64,000 bases of DNA from Massilia sp. CF038 (GTDB lineage Bacteria > Pseudomonadota > Gammaproteobacteria > Burkholderiales > Burkholderiaceae_D): NCBI RefSeq assembly GCF_900129765.1, contig NZ_FQWU01000001.1:1488001-1552000 (forward strand), written 5' to 3'. Position 1 is the stretch's first letter. Every line of letters starts with the position of its first letter. The notes below the pieces were generated by a model, which saw nothing but the letters and a program-made list of their open reading frames with translations, did no database searches and was not told the origin of the DNA. Positions 22,969 to 32,285 of this stretch are shown in pieces. Position numbers and translations under genes: made by a program.

Positions 22969-24545
22969 TGGCGCTTGACGGCAGCATGGTCATTGGCGCG
23001 GACATCGTGCGCGGCGCAGCCGGCACGGTGCGCGCCATCGACCCGGCCACCGGGGCCCAGCTGGAGCCGGCCTTTGGCCTGGCCGCAGCCCAGGATGTGG
23101 ACCGCGCCTGTACGCTGGCCGAAGAAGCGTTCGACAGCTACCGCGCCACCACGCTGGAACAGCGCGCGCTGTTCCTGGAAACGATCGCGCAGAACATTCT
23201 CGATCTGGGCCCGGCTCTGATCGAGCGCGCCATGCAGGAAACCGGCCTGCCGCAGGCACGCCTGGAAGGCGAGCGCGGACGCACGGTAGGGCAGTTGCGC
23301 CTGTTCGCCAAAGTGGTCCGCGACGGCCACTTCCTCAGTGCCACCATCGACAGCGCGCTGCCCGACCGGGTGCCGCCGCGCCCCGATCTGCGCTTGCGCA
23401 AAATCGCCGTGGGCCCGGTCGCCGTCTTCGGCGCCAGTAATTTCCCGCTCGCGTTTTCGGTCGGCGGTGGCGATACCGCCTCGGCTCTGGCAGCGGGCTG
23501 CCCGGTCGTGGTCAAGGCGCATAACGCGCACCTGGGCACGTCCGAGCTGGTTGGCCGCGCCATTGCCGCTGCTGTCGCCACCTGCGCCTTGCCGCAAGGC
23601 GTGTTCTCGATGGTGATCGGCGAAGGCCGCAGCGTGGGCCAGCAGCTGGTGGGCCATCCTGCCATCACGGCAGTAGGCTTTACCGGTTCACGCCAGGGCG
23701 GCCTGGCACTGGTGCGCGTGGCCAACGGCCGCGACGAACCGATTCCCGTGTACGCCGAAATGAGCAGCGTGAATCCCGTGTTCATGCTGCCGCAGGCGCT
23801 GGCGCACGACAACGGCGCGCTGGCGCAAGGCTTTGTCGATTCGCTCACGCTGGGCGCGGGCCAGTTCTGCACCAATCCCGGGCTGGTGATTGCCATTGGC
23901 GGCAGCGATGCTGATCGCTTTTTCACGGCTGCCGCCACGGCGCTGCAAGCCAAGCCTGGCGCGACCATGCTGACCCCGGGTATCCATGAAGCCTATACCG
24001 GCGGCGTGGCAAAGCTGGCTGGCATCGAGGGCGTCGAACGCCTGGCTGAAGGCCAGCCTGGCAGCAGCGGCTGCGCAGCGCGCGCCGCCCTGTATGCCTG
24101 CGATGCCGCCACCTACCTGCGCACCCCGGCGCTGGAAGATGAAGTCTTCGGTCCTGCTTCGCTGCTGGTACGCTGCCGCGACGAGGCAGAAATGGTCGCA
24201 CTGGCGCGTCGCCTGGAAGGGCAGCTTACCGCCACAGTCCACGCACTGGCAGGCGACAATGCGCTGGCTGCCGCGCTGCTGCCGGTACTGGAGCGCAAAG
24301 CCGGCCGCATTCTGTTCAATGGTTACCCGACCGGTGTTGAAGTGGCACACGCCATGGTGCACGGCGGCCCGTTCCCGGCCACCTCGGACACGCGCAGCAC
24401 CTCTGTTGGCGCCAGCGCGATTGACCGCTTCCTGCGGCCGGTGTGCTACCAGAACCTGCCGGCTGTGCTGCTGCCTGCCGACCTGCAGGACGCCAATCCG
24501 CTGGGACTGGCGCGCTTGAAAGACGGGGTACTGATCACCGCCTGA
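22965..24545 (+). CDS. 2-oxoglutarate semialdehyde (2,5-dioxovalerate) dehydrogenase
   Basis: The product has 526 residues, of the aldehyde dehydrogenase superfamily. [40 protein letters not shown] (cofactor Lys), [21 protein letters not shown] (Glu) and [12 protein letters not shown] (catalytic Cys) are in the family order. The [10 protein letters not shown] form with a DTASAL loop is typical of ketoglutarate semialdehyde dehydrogenases. It oxidises the KdgD product to 2-oxoglutarate with NAD(P). The ATG at 22965 overlaps the kdgD stop, giving tight translational coupling. Confidence 0.9.
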   Translation: MMALDGSMVIGADIVRGAAGTVRAIDPATGAQLEPAFGLAAAQDVDRACTLAEEAFDSYRATTLEQRALFLETIAQNILDLGPALIERAMQETGLPQARLEGERGRTVGQLRLFAKVVRDGHFLSATIDSALPDRVPPRPDLRLRKIAVGPVAVFGASNFPLAFSVGGGDTASALAAGCPVVVKAHNAHLGTSELVGRAIAAAVATCALPQGVFSMVIGEGRSVGQQLVGHPAITAVGFTGSRQGGLALVRVANGRDEPIPVYAEMSSVNPVFMLPQALAHDNGALAQGFVDSLTLGAGQFCTNPGLVIAIGGSDADRFFTAAATALQAKPGATMLTPGIHEAYTGGVAKLAGIEGVERLAEGQPGSSGCAARAALYACDAATYLRTPALEDEVFGPASLLVRCRDEAEMVALARRLEGQLTATVHALAGDNALAAALLPVLERKAGRILFNGYPTGVEVAHAMVHGGPFPATSDTRSTSVGASAIDRFLRPVCYQNLPAVLLPADLQDANPLGLARLKDGVLITA

Positions 24546-24601
24546 CGCCACCGCGCCTTGAGTTCGCACTTTAAAAATCATAACGATAAAGACGAGACAA
24601 A

Positions 24602-25975
24602 ATGAAGCAGCAAGGAATAGGCAGTTACCGATGGACGATTTGCGCGTTGCTGTTTTTCGCGACAACCGTCAATTACCTGGACCGGCAGGTTCTCAGCCTG
24701 CTGGCGCCGGACCTGTCGAAGCAATTCGGCTGGTCCAACACCGACTACGCCAACATCACCGCGGTGTTCCAGTTTTCATATGCCATCTCGATGCTGTTTG
24801 CCGGCCGCGTGGTCGACCGGCTCGGTACCAAGGCGGCCTTCCTGCTTGCTATTTTTGTCTGGTCCATCGGCGCCGTGATGCATGCATTTGCGATCGGTCT
24901 GGGAAATGGCCTGGCGTCGCTGATGAGCACCCTCGGCCTGGCTGCCGTGCCAGTGTCGATCGGCGGCTTCATGATCGCACGCGCTGTACTGGCGATTGGC
25001 GAGTCGGGCAACTTCCCGGCGGCGATCAAGGCCACGGCCGAATACTTTCCTAAAAAAGAGCGCGCGTTTGCGACCGGGATTTTCAATTCCGGCGCCAACG
25101 TGGGCGCCGTGCTGGCGCCCATCAGCGTGCCGCTGATTGCCGCAACCTGGGGCTGGCAGGCGGCCTTCGTGATCATTGGCGCGATTGGTTTTATCTGGAT
25201 GGGCCTGTGGCAGGTGTTCTACGAACGCCCGGAAGTGCAAAAGCGCTTGAGCAAGGCGGAACTGCATTACATTACCCTGGACGACGCCGAGACGCCAGCG
25301 CCTGTGGGCGAACCTGCTGGCCGCCCCCTGACCTGGATCGAGCTGCTTGGCTACCGCCAGACCTGGGCCTTCGCCTTCGGTAAATTCATGACCGATGGCG
25401 TATGGTGGTTCTTCCTGTTTTGGCTGCCGAAATACCTGGCCGCGCAATACGGGATGACAACCGGCGACATTCAAATTCCGCTGGCGATCCTGTACAGCAT
25501 GACCATGATTGGCAGTGTCGGTGGCGGCTACTTCCCCACCTATTTCATGAACAAGGGCCAGTCGCCGTATGACGGCCGCATGAAAGCCATGTTCGTCATC
25601 GCGCTGTTCCCGCTGGTGGTGCTGCTGGCGCAACCGCTTGGCTACATCAGCTTCTGGGTACCGGTCCTGCTGGTCGGTATTGGCACCGCGGCGCACCAGG
25701 CCTGGTCGGCCAATCTGTTCACCACCGTATCCGACATGTTCCCGAAACGTTCGGTGGCCTCGGTGGTTGGCATCGGTGGCATGGCTGGCGGCATCGGCGG
25801 CGTGATCATCACCAAAGTGGGCGGCTGGCTGTTCGACTACTACGGCGCCCAGGGCCACATTTCGACCGGCTACACGATCATGTTTACCGGCTGCGCGCTG
25901 GCCTACCTGGTGGCGTGGGGTGTCATGAAAACACTGGTGCCGCGCTACCAGGTCATTCGCGAGCCGTCGGCATGA
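24602..25975 (+). CDS. MFS transporter, ExuT/anion:cation symporter (ACS) type
   Basis: The product has 457 residues with about 12 membrane helices. WTICALLFFATTVNYLDRQV, LSLLAPDLSKQFGWSNTDYA and GESGNFPAAIKATAEYFPKK are the signature of hexuronate/sugar-acid transporters (ExuT, GudP, GarP). Probable substrate: galacturonate, glucuronate or an aldarate, imported with protons. It lies 56 bp downstream of the dehydrogenase gene and overlaps the lactonase gene by 4 bp, so the cluster is one operon. Confidence 0.9.
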   Translation: MKQQGIGSYRWTICALLFFATTVNYLDRQVLSLLAPDLSKQFGWSNTDYANITAVFQFSYAISMLFAGRVVDRLGTKAAFLLAIFVWSIGAVMHAFAIGLGNGLASLMSTLGLAAVPVSIGGFMIARAVLAIGESGNFPAAIKATAEYFPKKERAFATGIFNSGANVGAVLAPISVPLIAATWGWQAAFVIIGAIGFIWMGLWQVFYERPEVQKRLSKAELHYITLDDAETPAPVGEPAGRPLTWIELLGYRQTWAFAFGKFMTDGVWWFFLFWLPKYLAAQYGMTTGDIQIPLAILYSMTMIGSVGGGYFPTYFMNKGQSPYDGRMKAMFVIALFPLVVLLAQPLGYISFWVPVLLVGIGTAAHQAWSANLFTTVSDMFPKRSVASVVGIGGMAGGIGGVIITKVGGWLFDYYGAQGHISTGYTIMFTGCALAYLVAWGVMKTLVPRYQVIREPSA

Positions 25976-26868
25976 GCAAGACCGTTCCTGTCGAACGCAT
26001 CGGCGCGCAGCGCTGCGCGGTAGGGGAAAGTCCGCTCTGGAGTGCCAGCGAGGGGGCGTGGTACTGGGTCGATATCGTGGCGCGCACCATCTGGCGCTTC
26101 GATCCCCAAAGCGGCGCAATCGAAAACTGGCACACCAGCGAGATGGTCGCCTGCCTTGCCACGCGCAGCGATAGCGGTTTTATTGCAGGGATGGAGTCGG
26201 GCTTGTTCGCCATCGATCTTGATGCGCCGGTGCGCGAGCACTGCCTGGCCACGCCGCTTGGCCTGGGACCGGGCATGCGCTTTAACGATGGCCGCTGCGA
26301 CCGCCAGGGCCGCTTCTGGAGCGGGACCATGGCAATGGACATGGCGCTCGCGCGGCGCGACGGCCGGCTGTACCGCTATGGCGGCGACGGCACGCTGGCT
26401 GGCCCATTCGTGTCCGGCATGCTGGTGCCGAACGGGCTGGCTTTTTCTCCGGACGGCCGCACCATGTACCTGTCGGATTCGCATCCGCATTCGCAGCAGG
26501 TCTGGGCTTTCGACTACGACCCCGATAACGGCGTGCCTTCAAGGCAGCGCCTCTTCATCGACATGCTGCCGCATCCGGGCCGCCCCGACGGCGCGGCCAT
26601 CGATACCGACGGCTGTTACTGGATTTGCGGGAACGACGCCGGCTGCGTGCTGCGTTTTACGCCGGACGGAAAGCTCGACCGGCGGATCGATCTGCCCATG
26701 CTCAAGCCGTCGATGTGCAGCTTCGGCGGCGCCGATCTGGCCACCCTGGTCGTCACCTCGATCGGCGCCGGCCAGCCGGACGGCGACACCTGGGCGGGCG
26801 CCACCATCATGTTGCGCCCCGGCGTGCAGGGTATTGCCGAAACGCCGTTCAACGATCAGGCCGCCTAG
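25972..26868 (+). CDS. SMP-30/gluconolactonase-family sugar-acid lactonase
   Basis: The product has 298 residues, a six-bladed propeller of the regucalcin type. AVGESPLWSASEGAWYWVDI (metal Glu), GMRFNDGRCDRQGRFWSGTM (Asn), LVPNGLAFSPDGRTMYLSDS (Asn/Asp) and RPDGAAIDTDGCYWI give the four metal ligands. In this locus it would open the galactaro- or glucarolactone released by uronate dehydrogenase. The ATG overlaps the transporter stop (ATGA). It is the last gene of the kdgD unit. Confidence 0.85.
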   Translation: MSKTVPVERIGAQRCAVGESPLWSASEGAWYWVDIVARTIWRFDPQSGAIENWHTSEMVACLATRSDSGFIAGMESGLFAIDLDAPVREHCLATPLGLGPGMRFNDGRCDRQGRFWSGTMAMDMALARRDGRLYRYGGDGTLAGPFVSGMLVPNGLAFSPDGRTMYLSDSHPHSQQVWAFDYDPDNGVPSRQRLFIDMLPHPGRPDGAAIDTDGCYWICGNDAGCVLRFTPDGKLDRRIDLPMLKPSMCSFGGADLATLVVTSIGAGQPDGDTWAGATIMLRPGVQGIAETPFNDQAA

Positions 26869-26916
26869 AAGGGTGGTCTGATTTTGCCAGGTTTGCGTCT
26901 ATAGGATCGCGCTATC

Positions 26917-27000
26917 TGGACAGACCGAACAATCAATATTGGACCAGCCAATAAAATAGTGGTCAGACCAATTGTTGTTTTTTGGTGCGATTGGTCCAAG
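26917..27000. promoter_or_regulatory. Operator cluster upstream of the TonB receptor (FadR-type boxes)
   Basis: TGGACAGACCG (26917-26927), ATTGGACCAGCCAAT (26938-26952), TGGTCAGACCA (26960-26970) and ATTGGTCCA (26990-26998) lie in the 367-bp gap 26869-27235. They match boxes before garD, the GH105 gene and the 43.3-kb regulator. The rest of the gap (27001-27235) is AT-rich, with TAAAAT near 27140 as a candidate -10, and holds no gene I can see. Confidence 0.6.
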
Positions 27001-27235
27001 AATTTACGATAGCGATCGAAGTGCATAATCGGCTTAAGAATCAATTAGTTAAGTTCGCATATCAGCATCTTGTTCAAGATTTTTTAAGTAGAAAAAGCAG
27101 TACGGGTTGATTTCAACTTCCGAAGATTGGGAAAACAGCACTAAAATAAAGTTGCATTAGTTGAAGGACGTTGTGGGGTCGTATCTCCTCAGGGGCCTTT
27201 CCAGAAAAATTACTAAAGAGACAAGGATTCAAACC

Positions 27236-30190
27236 ATGCGCATTTCCAAAGGAAAGCGGGCAGCCATCGGCAAATTCGCCCGCCTCGCCGGCACCACTTC
27301 GGCTTCGGCCCTGGCCATCAGCGGCGCTTACGCACAGACCACGCCACCGGCAGCGGACGAACCGGCAGTGGTGGTTGTGACCGGCCTGCGTGCATCGCTC
27401 GAAAGCGCGTTGAACAAGAAGCGCGAAGAAAACGGCATGGTCGACATGATCAAGGCCGAAGACATGGGCAAATTCCCCGATACCAATCTGGCCGACTCGT
27501 TGCAGCGGGTGCCCGGCGTGGTGATTGACCGTGACGCCGGCGAGGGCCGCAGCATCACCGTGCGCGGGCTGGGACAGGACTTCACGCGTGTGCGCATCAA
27601 CGGTATTGAAGGTCTGGCCACCACTGGTGGCACCGACAGCTCCGGCGGCGCCAACCGTTCGCGCGGCTTCGACTTCAACGTGTTTGCTTCTGAACTGTTC
27701 AACTCTCTGACGGTGCGCAAGAGCTCCTCCGCCGACGTTGACGAAGGTTCGCTCGGCGCCACAGTCGATCTGCAGACTACCCGTCCATTCGACCTGAAAG
27801 GCTTCAACGCCAGCATTTCCGCCAAGGGCCGCTACAACGACCTGTCGGAAAAAACCAATCCGCGCGTCGCCTTCCTGCTGTCCAACACCAACGCCGACCG
27901 TACTTTCGGGGTGCTGGTATCGGGTGCCTACTCCAAGCGCCAGGTGCTGGAAGAGGGCTTCAGCACGGTGCGCTGGGATAATGGTCCATCGTCGGGCGGC
28001 TGGTGCGCCCCGGTTGGTGTAACCCCTGCCAACCCGACCAATTCGACCGCGACCACCTGCGGCCCTGCAGCCCAGGGCGTGCAACGCATTAGCGGAACAC
28101 CTGAACACATTGCAGCCTACAACGCCGCCAGCAGCGCCAATAACTTCACGCCCCGTCTGCCGCGCTATGGTCGCCTGACCCACGATCAGGACCGTCTGGG
28201 CCTGACTGGTTCGGTGCAGTGGAAGCCAATGCCAGGCACCAAGCTGACCCTGGACATGATGTACGCGAAGATGGAAGCGACCCGTCAGGAAGACTTCCTG
28301 CAGGCGATCTCGTTCAGCCGCAATGCAGGGCAGGGCGGCAAGCCGCAAACCAGCGTGCTGGCGACCGAGTACGCGCCCAACGGCGCGCTGCTGTACGGTT
28401 CGTACAATGGCGTCGACATTCGCTCGGAGTCGCGTTACGACGTTCTGAGTACGGTCTTCACGCAGCCAACGCTCACGATCGAGCACGACTTCACCCGTGA
28501 ACTGCGTCTGAACACGCGTATTGGCCGCGCAGAATCGAAGTTCAAAAATCCGATCCAGACCACCACCACGCTCGATGCTTCGAACGTTAATGGCTACACC
28601 ATCGACTTCCGCGCCAACGACCGTCTGCCTTCGATCACCTTCCCGTTTGACGTCAACCAGGCTGGCGGCGCACTCGGTTTGAATACGATTCCAGTGGCCA
28701 CCTCGGGCACCCAGGCATCGTCGCTGACCAATGGCACCGCGAGCGAAATCCGCATGCGTCCGCAAGGCGCGACCAACCGCAACGACGTGCTGCATGCCGA
28801 TCTGACCTGGGATGTGGTGCCTGACCGCTTCACTCTCAAAGGTGGCGTCGACATCAAGAAGTTCACTTTCGATTCCTACGAATCGCGCCGCGTGAACCAG
28901 AACGACAGCATCTTCGCACCACCGGCCGGTACCACCGTTGCCAGCCTGACGACCAACCTGACCGACTTTGGCAAGGGCCAGGGTCTGCCTGCCGGTACGC
29001 CGACGGCATGGGTGATTCCGAACCTGAACGCGATCGCACAGGCTTACGACATCTACTGCAACTGCATCAAGAGCGGCCCTGCGGGCGGTCCTGGCGACTT
29101 CACCCTGTCGTCGATCACCAATGGCAATGCACGCGGTAACAACCGCTCGGTGACGGAGAAGGATAACGGCGCCTTCCTGATGGGCGAGTTCTCGAACGAG
29201 CTGGCTGGCTTCCCGATCCGCGGTAACGTCGGTGTGCGCTATGTGCAGACCGGCCTGACCGCAAGCGGCTACCAGGCGACCGGCGGCGGCACGCTGGTCA
29301 CCGTGGAAAACGATTACAGCGACGTGCTGCCATCGTTTAACCTGGCCACCAACGTCACCGATAACTTCCTGGTGCGTCTGGCCGCGGCCAAGGTCATGTC
29401 GCGTCCGCAGCTGGGCAACCTGACCCCTGGCGGCACCATTGCCACCACCGGCACGCTGTCGATCACGAGTGGCAATCCGACCCTCAAGCCGTTCCGCGCC
29501 AAAGCCTTCGACGCCAGCTTCGAGTGGTACTTCGGTAAGAACGCCTTCCTGGGCCTGGGTCTGTTCCAGAAAAATATCGACACCTACATCCAGAGCATCC
29601 GTACCAATATCGCGTTCAAGGATACCGGTCTGCCGCAGTCTCTGTTGCCGAGCAATTTCACCGGTGACGAAGTATTCCAGGTGACCGCGCCGATCAACAC
29701 CGATGGCGGCAAGCTGCAAGGCTTCGAGTTGAATTACCAGCAGCCATTCACCTTCCTGCCAGGCCGCGGCAAGAACTTCGGCACGCTGCTGAACTACACC
29801 TACGTCAAGTCGAAGATCGAATACGTGGTCTCGCCAACCAGCACTGCGACGATTACCGACGACTTGCTGAACCTGTCGCCAAAATCGTGGAACGCGACCT
29901 TCTACTACGATGATGGTGCCTTCAGCGCACGCTTGTCGGGCACCAAGCGCTCGTCGTTCCTGACCCGCGTACCGGGCCAGAACAACAACGATGTCGAGGG
30001 CAAGAACGGTACCTTCAACGTCGACATGTCGATTTCGTACAAAGTCAACGACAAGCTGGAAGTCACCCTGGAAGGCGTCAATTTGACCAACGAAGTCAAT
30101 GACCAGTTCATTAGCCGTCAGCGCAATAGCGTGGTGGTGAATAACGTGACCGGCCGTGAAGTGCTGTTCGGAGCGCGCTACAAGTTCTGA
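27236..30190 (+). CDS. TonB-dependent receptor (TonB-Xanth-Caul type), pectin-oligomer uptake
   Basis: The product has 984 residues. A signal peptide (ARLAGTTSASALAISGAYAQ) leads to a short TonB-box region (VVVVTGLRASLESALNKKRE), then the plug: MGKFPDTNLADSLQRVPGVV, SITVRGLGQDFTRVRINGIE. A 22-strand barrel follows, ending NNVTGREVLFGARYKF with the terminal aromatic signature. This subfamily imports plant oligosaccharides in Xanthomonas and Caulobacter. Given the pectin genes and boxes around it, oligogalacturonides are the likely ligand. The ATG at 27236 has AAGGA 8 bp upstream; an earlier in-frame ATG lacks a signal peptide context. A strong terminator follows. Confidence 0.92.
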   Translation: MRISKGKRAAIGKFARLAGTTSASALAISGAYAQTTPPAADEPAVVVVTGLRASLESALNKKREENGMVDMIKAEDMGKFPDTNLADSLQRVPGVVIDRDAGEGRSITVRGLGQDFTRVRINGIEGLATTGGTDSSGGANRSRGFDFNVFASELFNSLTVRKSSSADVDEGSLGATVDLQTTRPFDLKGFNASISAKGRYNDLSEKTNPRVAFLLSNTNADRTFGVLVSGAYSKRQVLEEGFSTVRWDNGPSSGGWCAPVGVTPANPTNSTATTCGPAAQGVQRISGTPEHIAAYNAASSANNFTPRLPRYGRLTHDQDRLGLTGSVQWKPMPGTKLTLDMMYAKMEATRQEDFLQAISFSRNAGQGGKPQTSVLATEYAPNGALLYGSYNGVDIRSESRYDVLSTVFTQPTLTIEHDFTRELRLNTRIGRAESKFKNPIQTTTTLDASNVNGYTIDFRANDRLPSITFPFDVNQAGGALGLNTIPVATSGTQASSLTNGTASEIRMRPQGATNRNDVLHADLTWDVVPDRFTLKGGVDIKKFTFDSYESRRVNQNDSIFAPPAGTTVASLTTNLTDFGKGQGLPAGTPTAWVIPNLNAIAQAYDIYCNCIKSGPAGGPGDFTLSSITNGNARGNNRSVTEKDNGAFLMGEFSNELAGFPIRGNVGVRYVQTGLTASGYQATGGGTLVTVENDYSDVLPSFNLATNVTDNFLVRLAAAKVMSRPQLGNLTPGGTIATTGTLSITSGNPTLKPFRAKAFDASFEWYFGKNAFLGLGLFQKNIDTYIQSIRTNIAFKDTGLPQSLLPSNFTGDEVFQVTAPINTDGGKLQGFELNYQQPFTFLPGRGKNFGTLLNYTYVKSKIEYVVSPTSTATITDDLLNLSPKSWNATFYYDDGAFSARLSGTKRSSFLTRVPGQNNNDVEGKNGTFNVDMSISYKVNDKLEVTLEGVNLTNEVNDQFISRQRNSVVVNNVTGREVLFGARYKF

Positions 30191-30210
30191 TCTGGCGACC
30201 TGGTTCAGAC

Positions 30211-30246
30211 AAAAGCCCCTGGTTCTCGCGAACCAGGGGCTTTTTT
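30211..30246 (+). terminator. Rho-independent terminator of the TonB receptor gene
   Basis: AAAGCCCCTGGTTC-TCGC-GAACCAGGGGCTTT followed by a T run; a 14-bp perfect stem 20 bp after the stop codon. It could serve both strands. Confidence 0.92.
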
Positions 30247-30292
30247 AGTTGTGAGGACCAGCAGTGGAAGGCGAAGAATAAAATATCCAGGA

Positions 30293-30385
30293 ACCACATC
30301 GTCCTCGCGAAGGCGGGGACCCATACCATGCTGACCAACTTCGGTAGCGTGGAATAGGTCCCCGCCTTCGCGAGGACGATGTGGT
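30293..30385. repeat. REP-like 29-bp perfect inverted repeat
   Basis: Arms 30293-30321 and 30357-30385 are exact reverse complements around a 35-nt loop, with the core TCGTCCTCGCGAAGGCGGGG. A third partial arm (ACATCGTCCTCGCGAAG) lies at 30478-30494. This is typical of intergenic REP/BIME elements between convergent genes, and it fills most of the 310-bp gap 30191-30500. Confidence 0.75.
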
Positions 30386-30417
30386 GGTTATGCGGAGAGG
30401 GTGGTGGTGATCGTCTC
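30386..30417 (-). repeat. Duplicated tail of the GH28 gene next to the REP element
   Basis: On the reverse strand this reads ETITTTLSA-stop, nearly the same as the true end of the GH28 gene (KTITTTLSA-stop, 30501-30527). The copies are about 115 bp apart and each is followed by a REP arm, indicating a small tandem duplication that included the element. Confidence 0.65.
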
Positions 30418-30500
30418 GCTACTACCGGCATTCGCGAGCCAGGTCGGCGCAATAGCTCGGTAGTGGAGAGGTGGCCAACATCGTCCTCGCGAAGTCGTGA

Positions 30501-32285
30501 TTAAGCGGAGAGGGTAGTGGTGATTGTCTTGCCGGCGATGGTGACGTTTTTCAGTGCCAGCGATTTGACGTGATGCAGGAACCATGGCTGCGCCGCATTG
30601 CGCGGGGTGCCGAAGTCGCAGTCGGTGACGGTGATGTTCGATAGAGGCATAATCGACGTGCCAGCAGTACCATTGAAACTGGCCGCCACTGGCCCCAGCA
30701 GCACCATCGCCTGATAGCACGAGAAGCCATTCGCCGTATTTCCAACCTTGAGCCCCGATATGTGCACATCCGATACGCTCGGTGGGCGCGTGCGCACGCT
30801 GTCATCGGCCGGTGCATAGTCGCAATCGATGGTGATCACCGCACCTGCCGTCGACGCGACGCTGTTAGGCGCAATGCTGGAGCCGGGCAGCGGCGGGTAA
30901 AACTTGGGGTTTGTGGCCACGCCATTTGGCATGCTCACATTGCGCACATACAGGTGGCGCAAAAAGCCGCCCCGGTTCATGTTCGTCTTGAGCCGGATCG
31001 CTGTGTTGAGCGGATCGCTGGCCCAGTTGATGTTGCGGAACTCAAGGTTCTGGGCGTAGATGTTTTCGATCCCGCCCGCCATTTCGCTACCCAGCGTAAC
31101 GGCGCCGTGGCCGCTGTTCATCACACAATTCTGGATCACGATATTGCGCGTGGCTCCATGCTGCGTATCGCGGTTTTTGCCGGATTTGATTGCGATGCAA
31201 TCGTCGCCGGTGTTGAAGGTGCAGTCGTCCACCAGCACGGTGTCGCAAGCCTCGGGGTCGAAGCCGTCGCTGTTGGGGCCCATGCTGTCCATGTTCACTT
31301 TGCTGATCTGGACTTTGCGGCAGTTGACGGGGTGGTGCAGCCAGAATGGCGAGGCGTGTACCTGGTAACCCTGCAGCAGTACATTGGTGCAGCCGATCAG
31401 TTCAATCATGCAGGGGCGCAGATAGTGGCCATGGCCAAACACCCGCTTGGCTACCGGCACGCCAGCCTCCGACAACGCGGGCAGGTAGCGCGAATCGCTG
31501 CGCCAGCGCTCGCCGGCACCCTGGATCAGCGCGCGCTGCGCGGGGTCCAGGCCGCCCGGCAGTTCGACCGGGTTATTCGGATTGACGGCAATCTCGGTCG
31601 CGGTTGCGCCCATGCGGTGACGGCCTTTCCAGTCCCACCAGCAGTCCTTGCCCGCGCCGAAGGGCAAGCCGCCCTGGCCATCGAGAATACTGGTCCAGTC
31701 AGCCCCGGTGAGAGCGATGTTGTCCTGGCCGTGGGCGTACACCATGGACGAAAAATTCAGACAGTCGTTGCCCTGCCAGCGTGACAGCACCAGCTTGCCG
31801 TTGGCGCCGCAGTCATACTCGCCGTGGCGCGCATAGTCGGCCGGGTTGGCGCTGAAGTAGATGTGGGCGCCGGCAGCCAGGTGCACATGGACGTTTGAAC
31901 GCAGCACGATCGGTCCGGCGCAATGCCAGTTCCCCGCCGGGATCAGGACGCGGCCGCCGCCGGCCTTGTGGCAGGCCGCGATGGCTGCGGCAATCGCGCC
32001 ATGGCAGTCAGGCGATCCCGGTTCCGGGGTATCGAGCATGCCGACGGTTTCATCGTTCAGATTGCCCTTGATGCTCGTCAGGCGCGCAGGTTTGGCGCCG
32101 AAGGCGGTAATGGGGAAGTCTTCCTTGCGAAAGGAGAGTGGCTTGGCAAAGCTGTCGACGATGGCCTGTGCGCGCTGCCAGGGATCGGATGCTTGCGCGA
32201 TGGCCGGTACTCCTGTGGCGAGCAGACCGGCCGCCGAGCTGGCGCGCAGCAGGGTGCGCCGGCCGGGATTGGCAGGTGCGCTCAT
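30501..32285 (-). CDS. GH28 polygalacturonase-like glycoside hydrolase
   Basis: The product has 594 residues. A twin-arginine-like signal (GRRTLLRASSAAGLLATGVP) starts the chain. The right-handed helix carries the GH28 motifs in order: NSDGFDPEACDTV, NTGDDCIAIKSGKN, SGHGAVTLGSEM and NTAIRLKTNMNRGG (the RxK motif). It hydrolyses galacturonide links in pectic chains or oligomers, probably in the periplasm or outside. The ATG overlaps the stop of the DUF4861 gene (ATGA), so it is the last gene of the GH105-DUF4861-GH28 operon. It is longer than typical GH28 because of an insert before the catalytic motifs. Confidence 0.9.
   Translation of the reverse strand: MSAPANPGRRTLLRASSAAGLLATGVPAIAQASDPWQRAQAIVDSFAKPLSFRKEDFPITAFGAKPARLTSIKGNLNDETVGMLDTPEPGSPDCHGAIAAAIAACHKAGGGRVLIPAGNWHCAGPIVLRSNVHVHLAAGAHIYFSANPADYARHGEYDCGANGKLVLSRWQGNDCLNFSSMVYAHGQDNIALTGADWTSILDGQGGLPFGAGKDCWWDWKGRHRMGATATEIAVNPNNPVELPGGLDPAQRALIQGAGERWRSDSRYLPALSEAGVPVAKRVFGHGHYLRPCMIELIGCTNVLLQGYQVHASPFWLHHPVNCRKVQISKVNMDSMGPNSDGFDPEACDTVLVDDCTFNTGDDCIAIKSGKNRDTQHGATRNIVIQNCVMNSGHGAVTLGSEMAGGIENIYAQNLEFRNINWASDPLNTAIRLKTNMNRGGFLRHLYVRNVSMPNGVATNPKFYPPLPGSSIAPNSVASTAGAVITIDCDYAPADDSVRTRPPSVSDVHISGLKVGNTANGFSCYQAMVLLGPVAASFNGTAGTSIMPLSNITVTDCDFGTPRNAAQPWFLHHVKSLALKNVTIAGKTITTTLSA

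Noticed and set aside
27113-29719. 868-codon open frame on the reverse strand of the TonB receptor gene
   Set aside because: It mirrors the receptor's codon structure, has no recognisable domain, and the forward frame is a clear TonB receptor. It is a GC-driven shadow frame.
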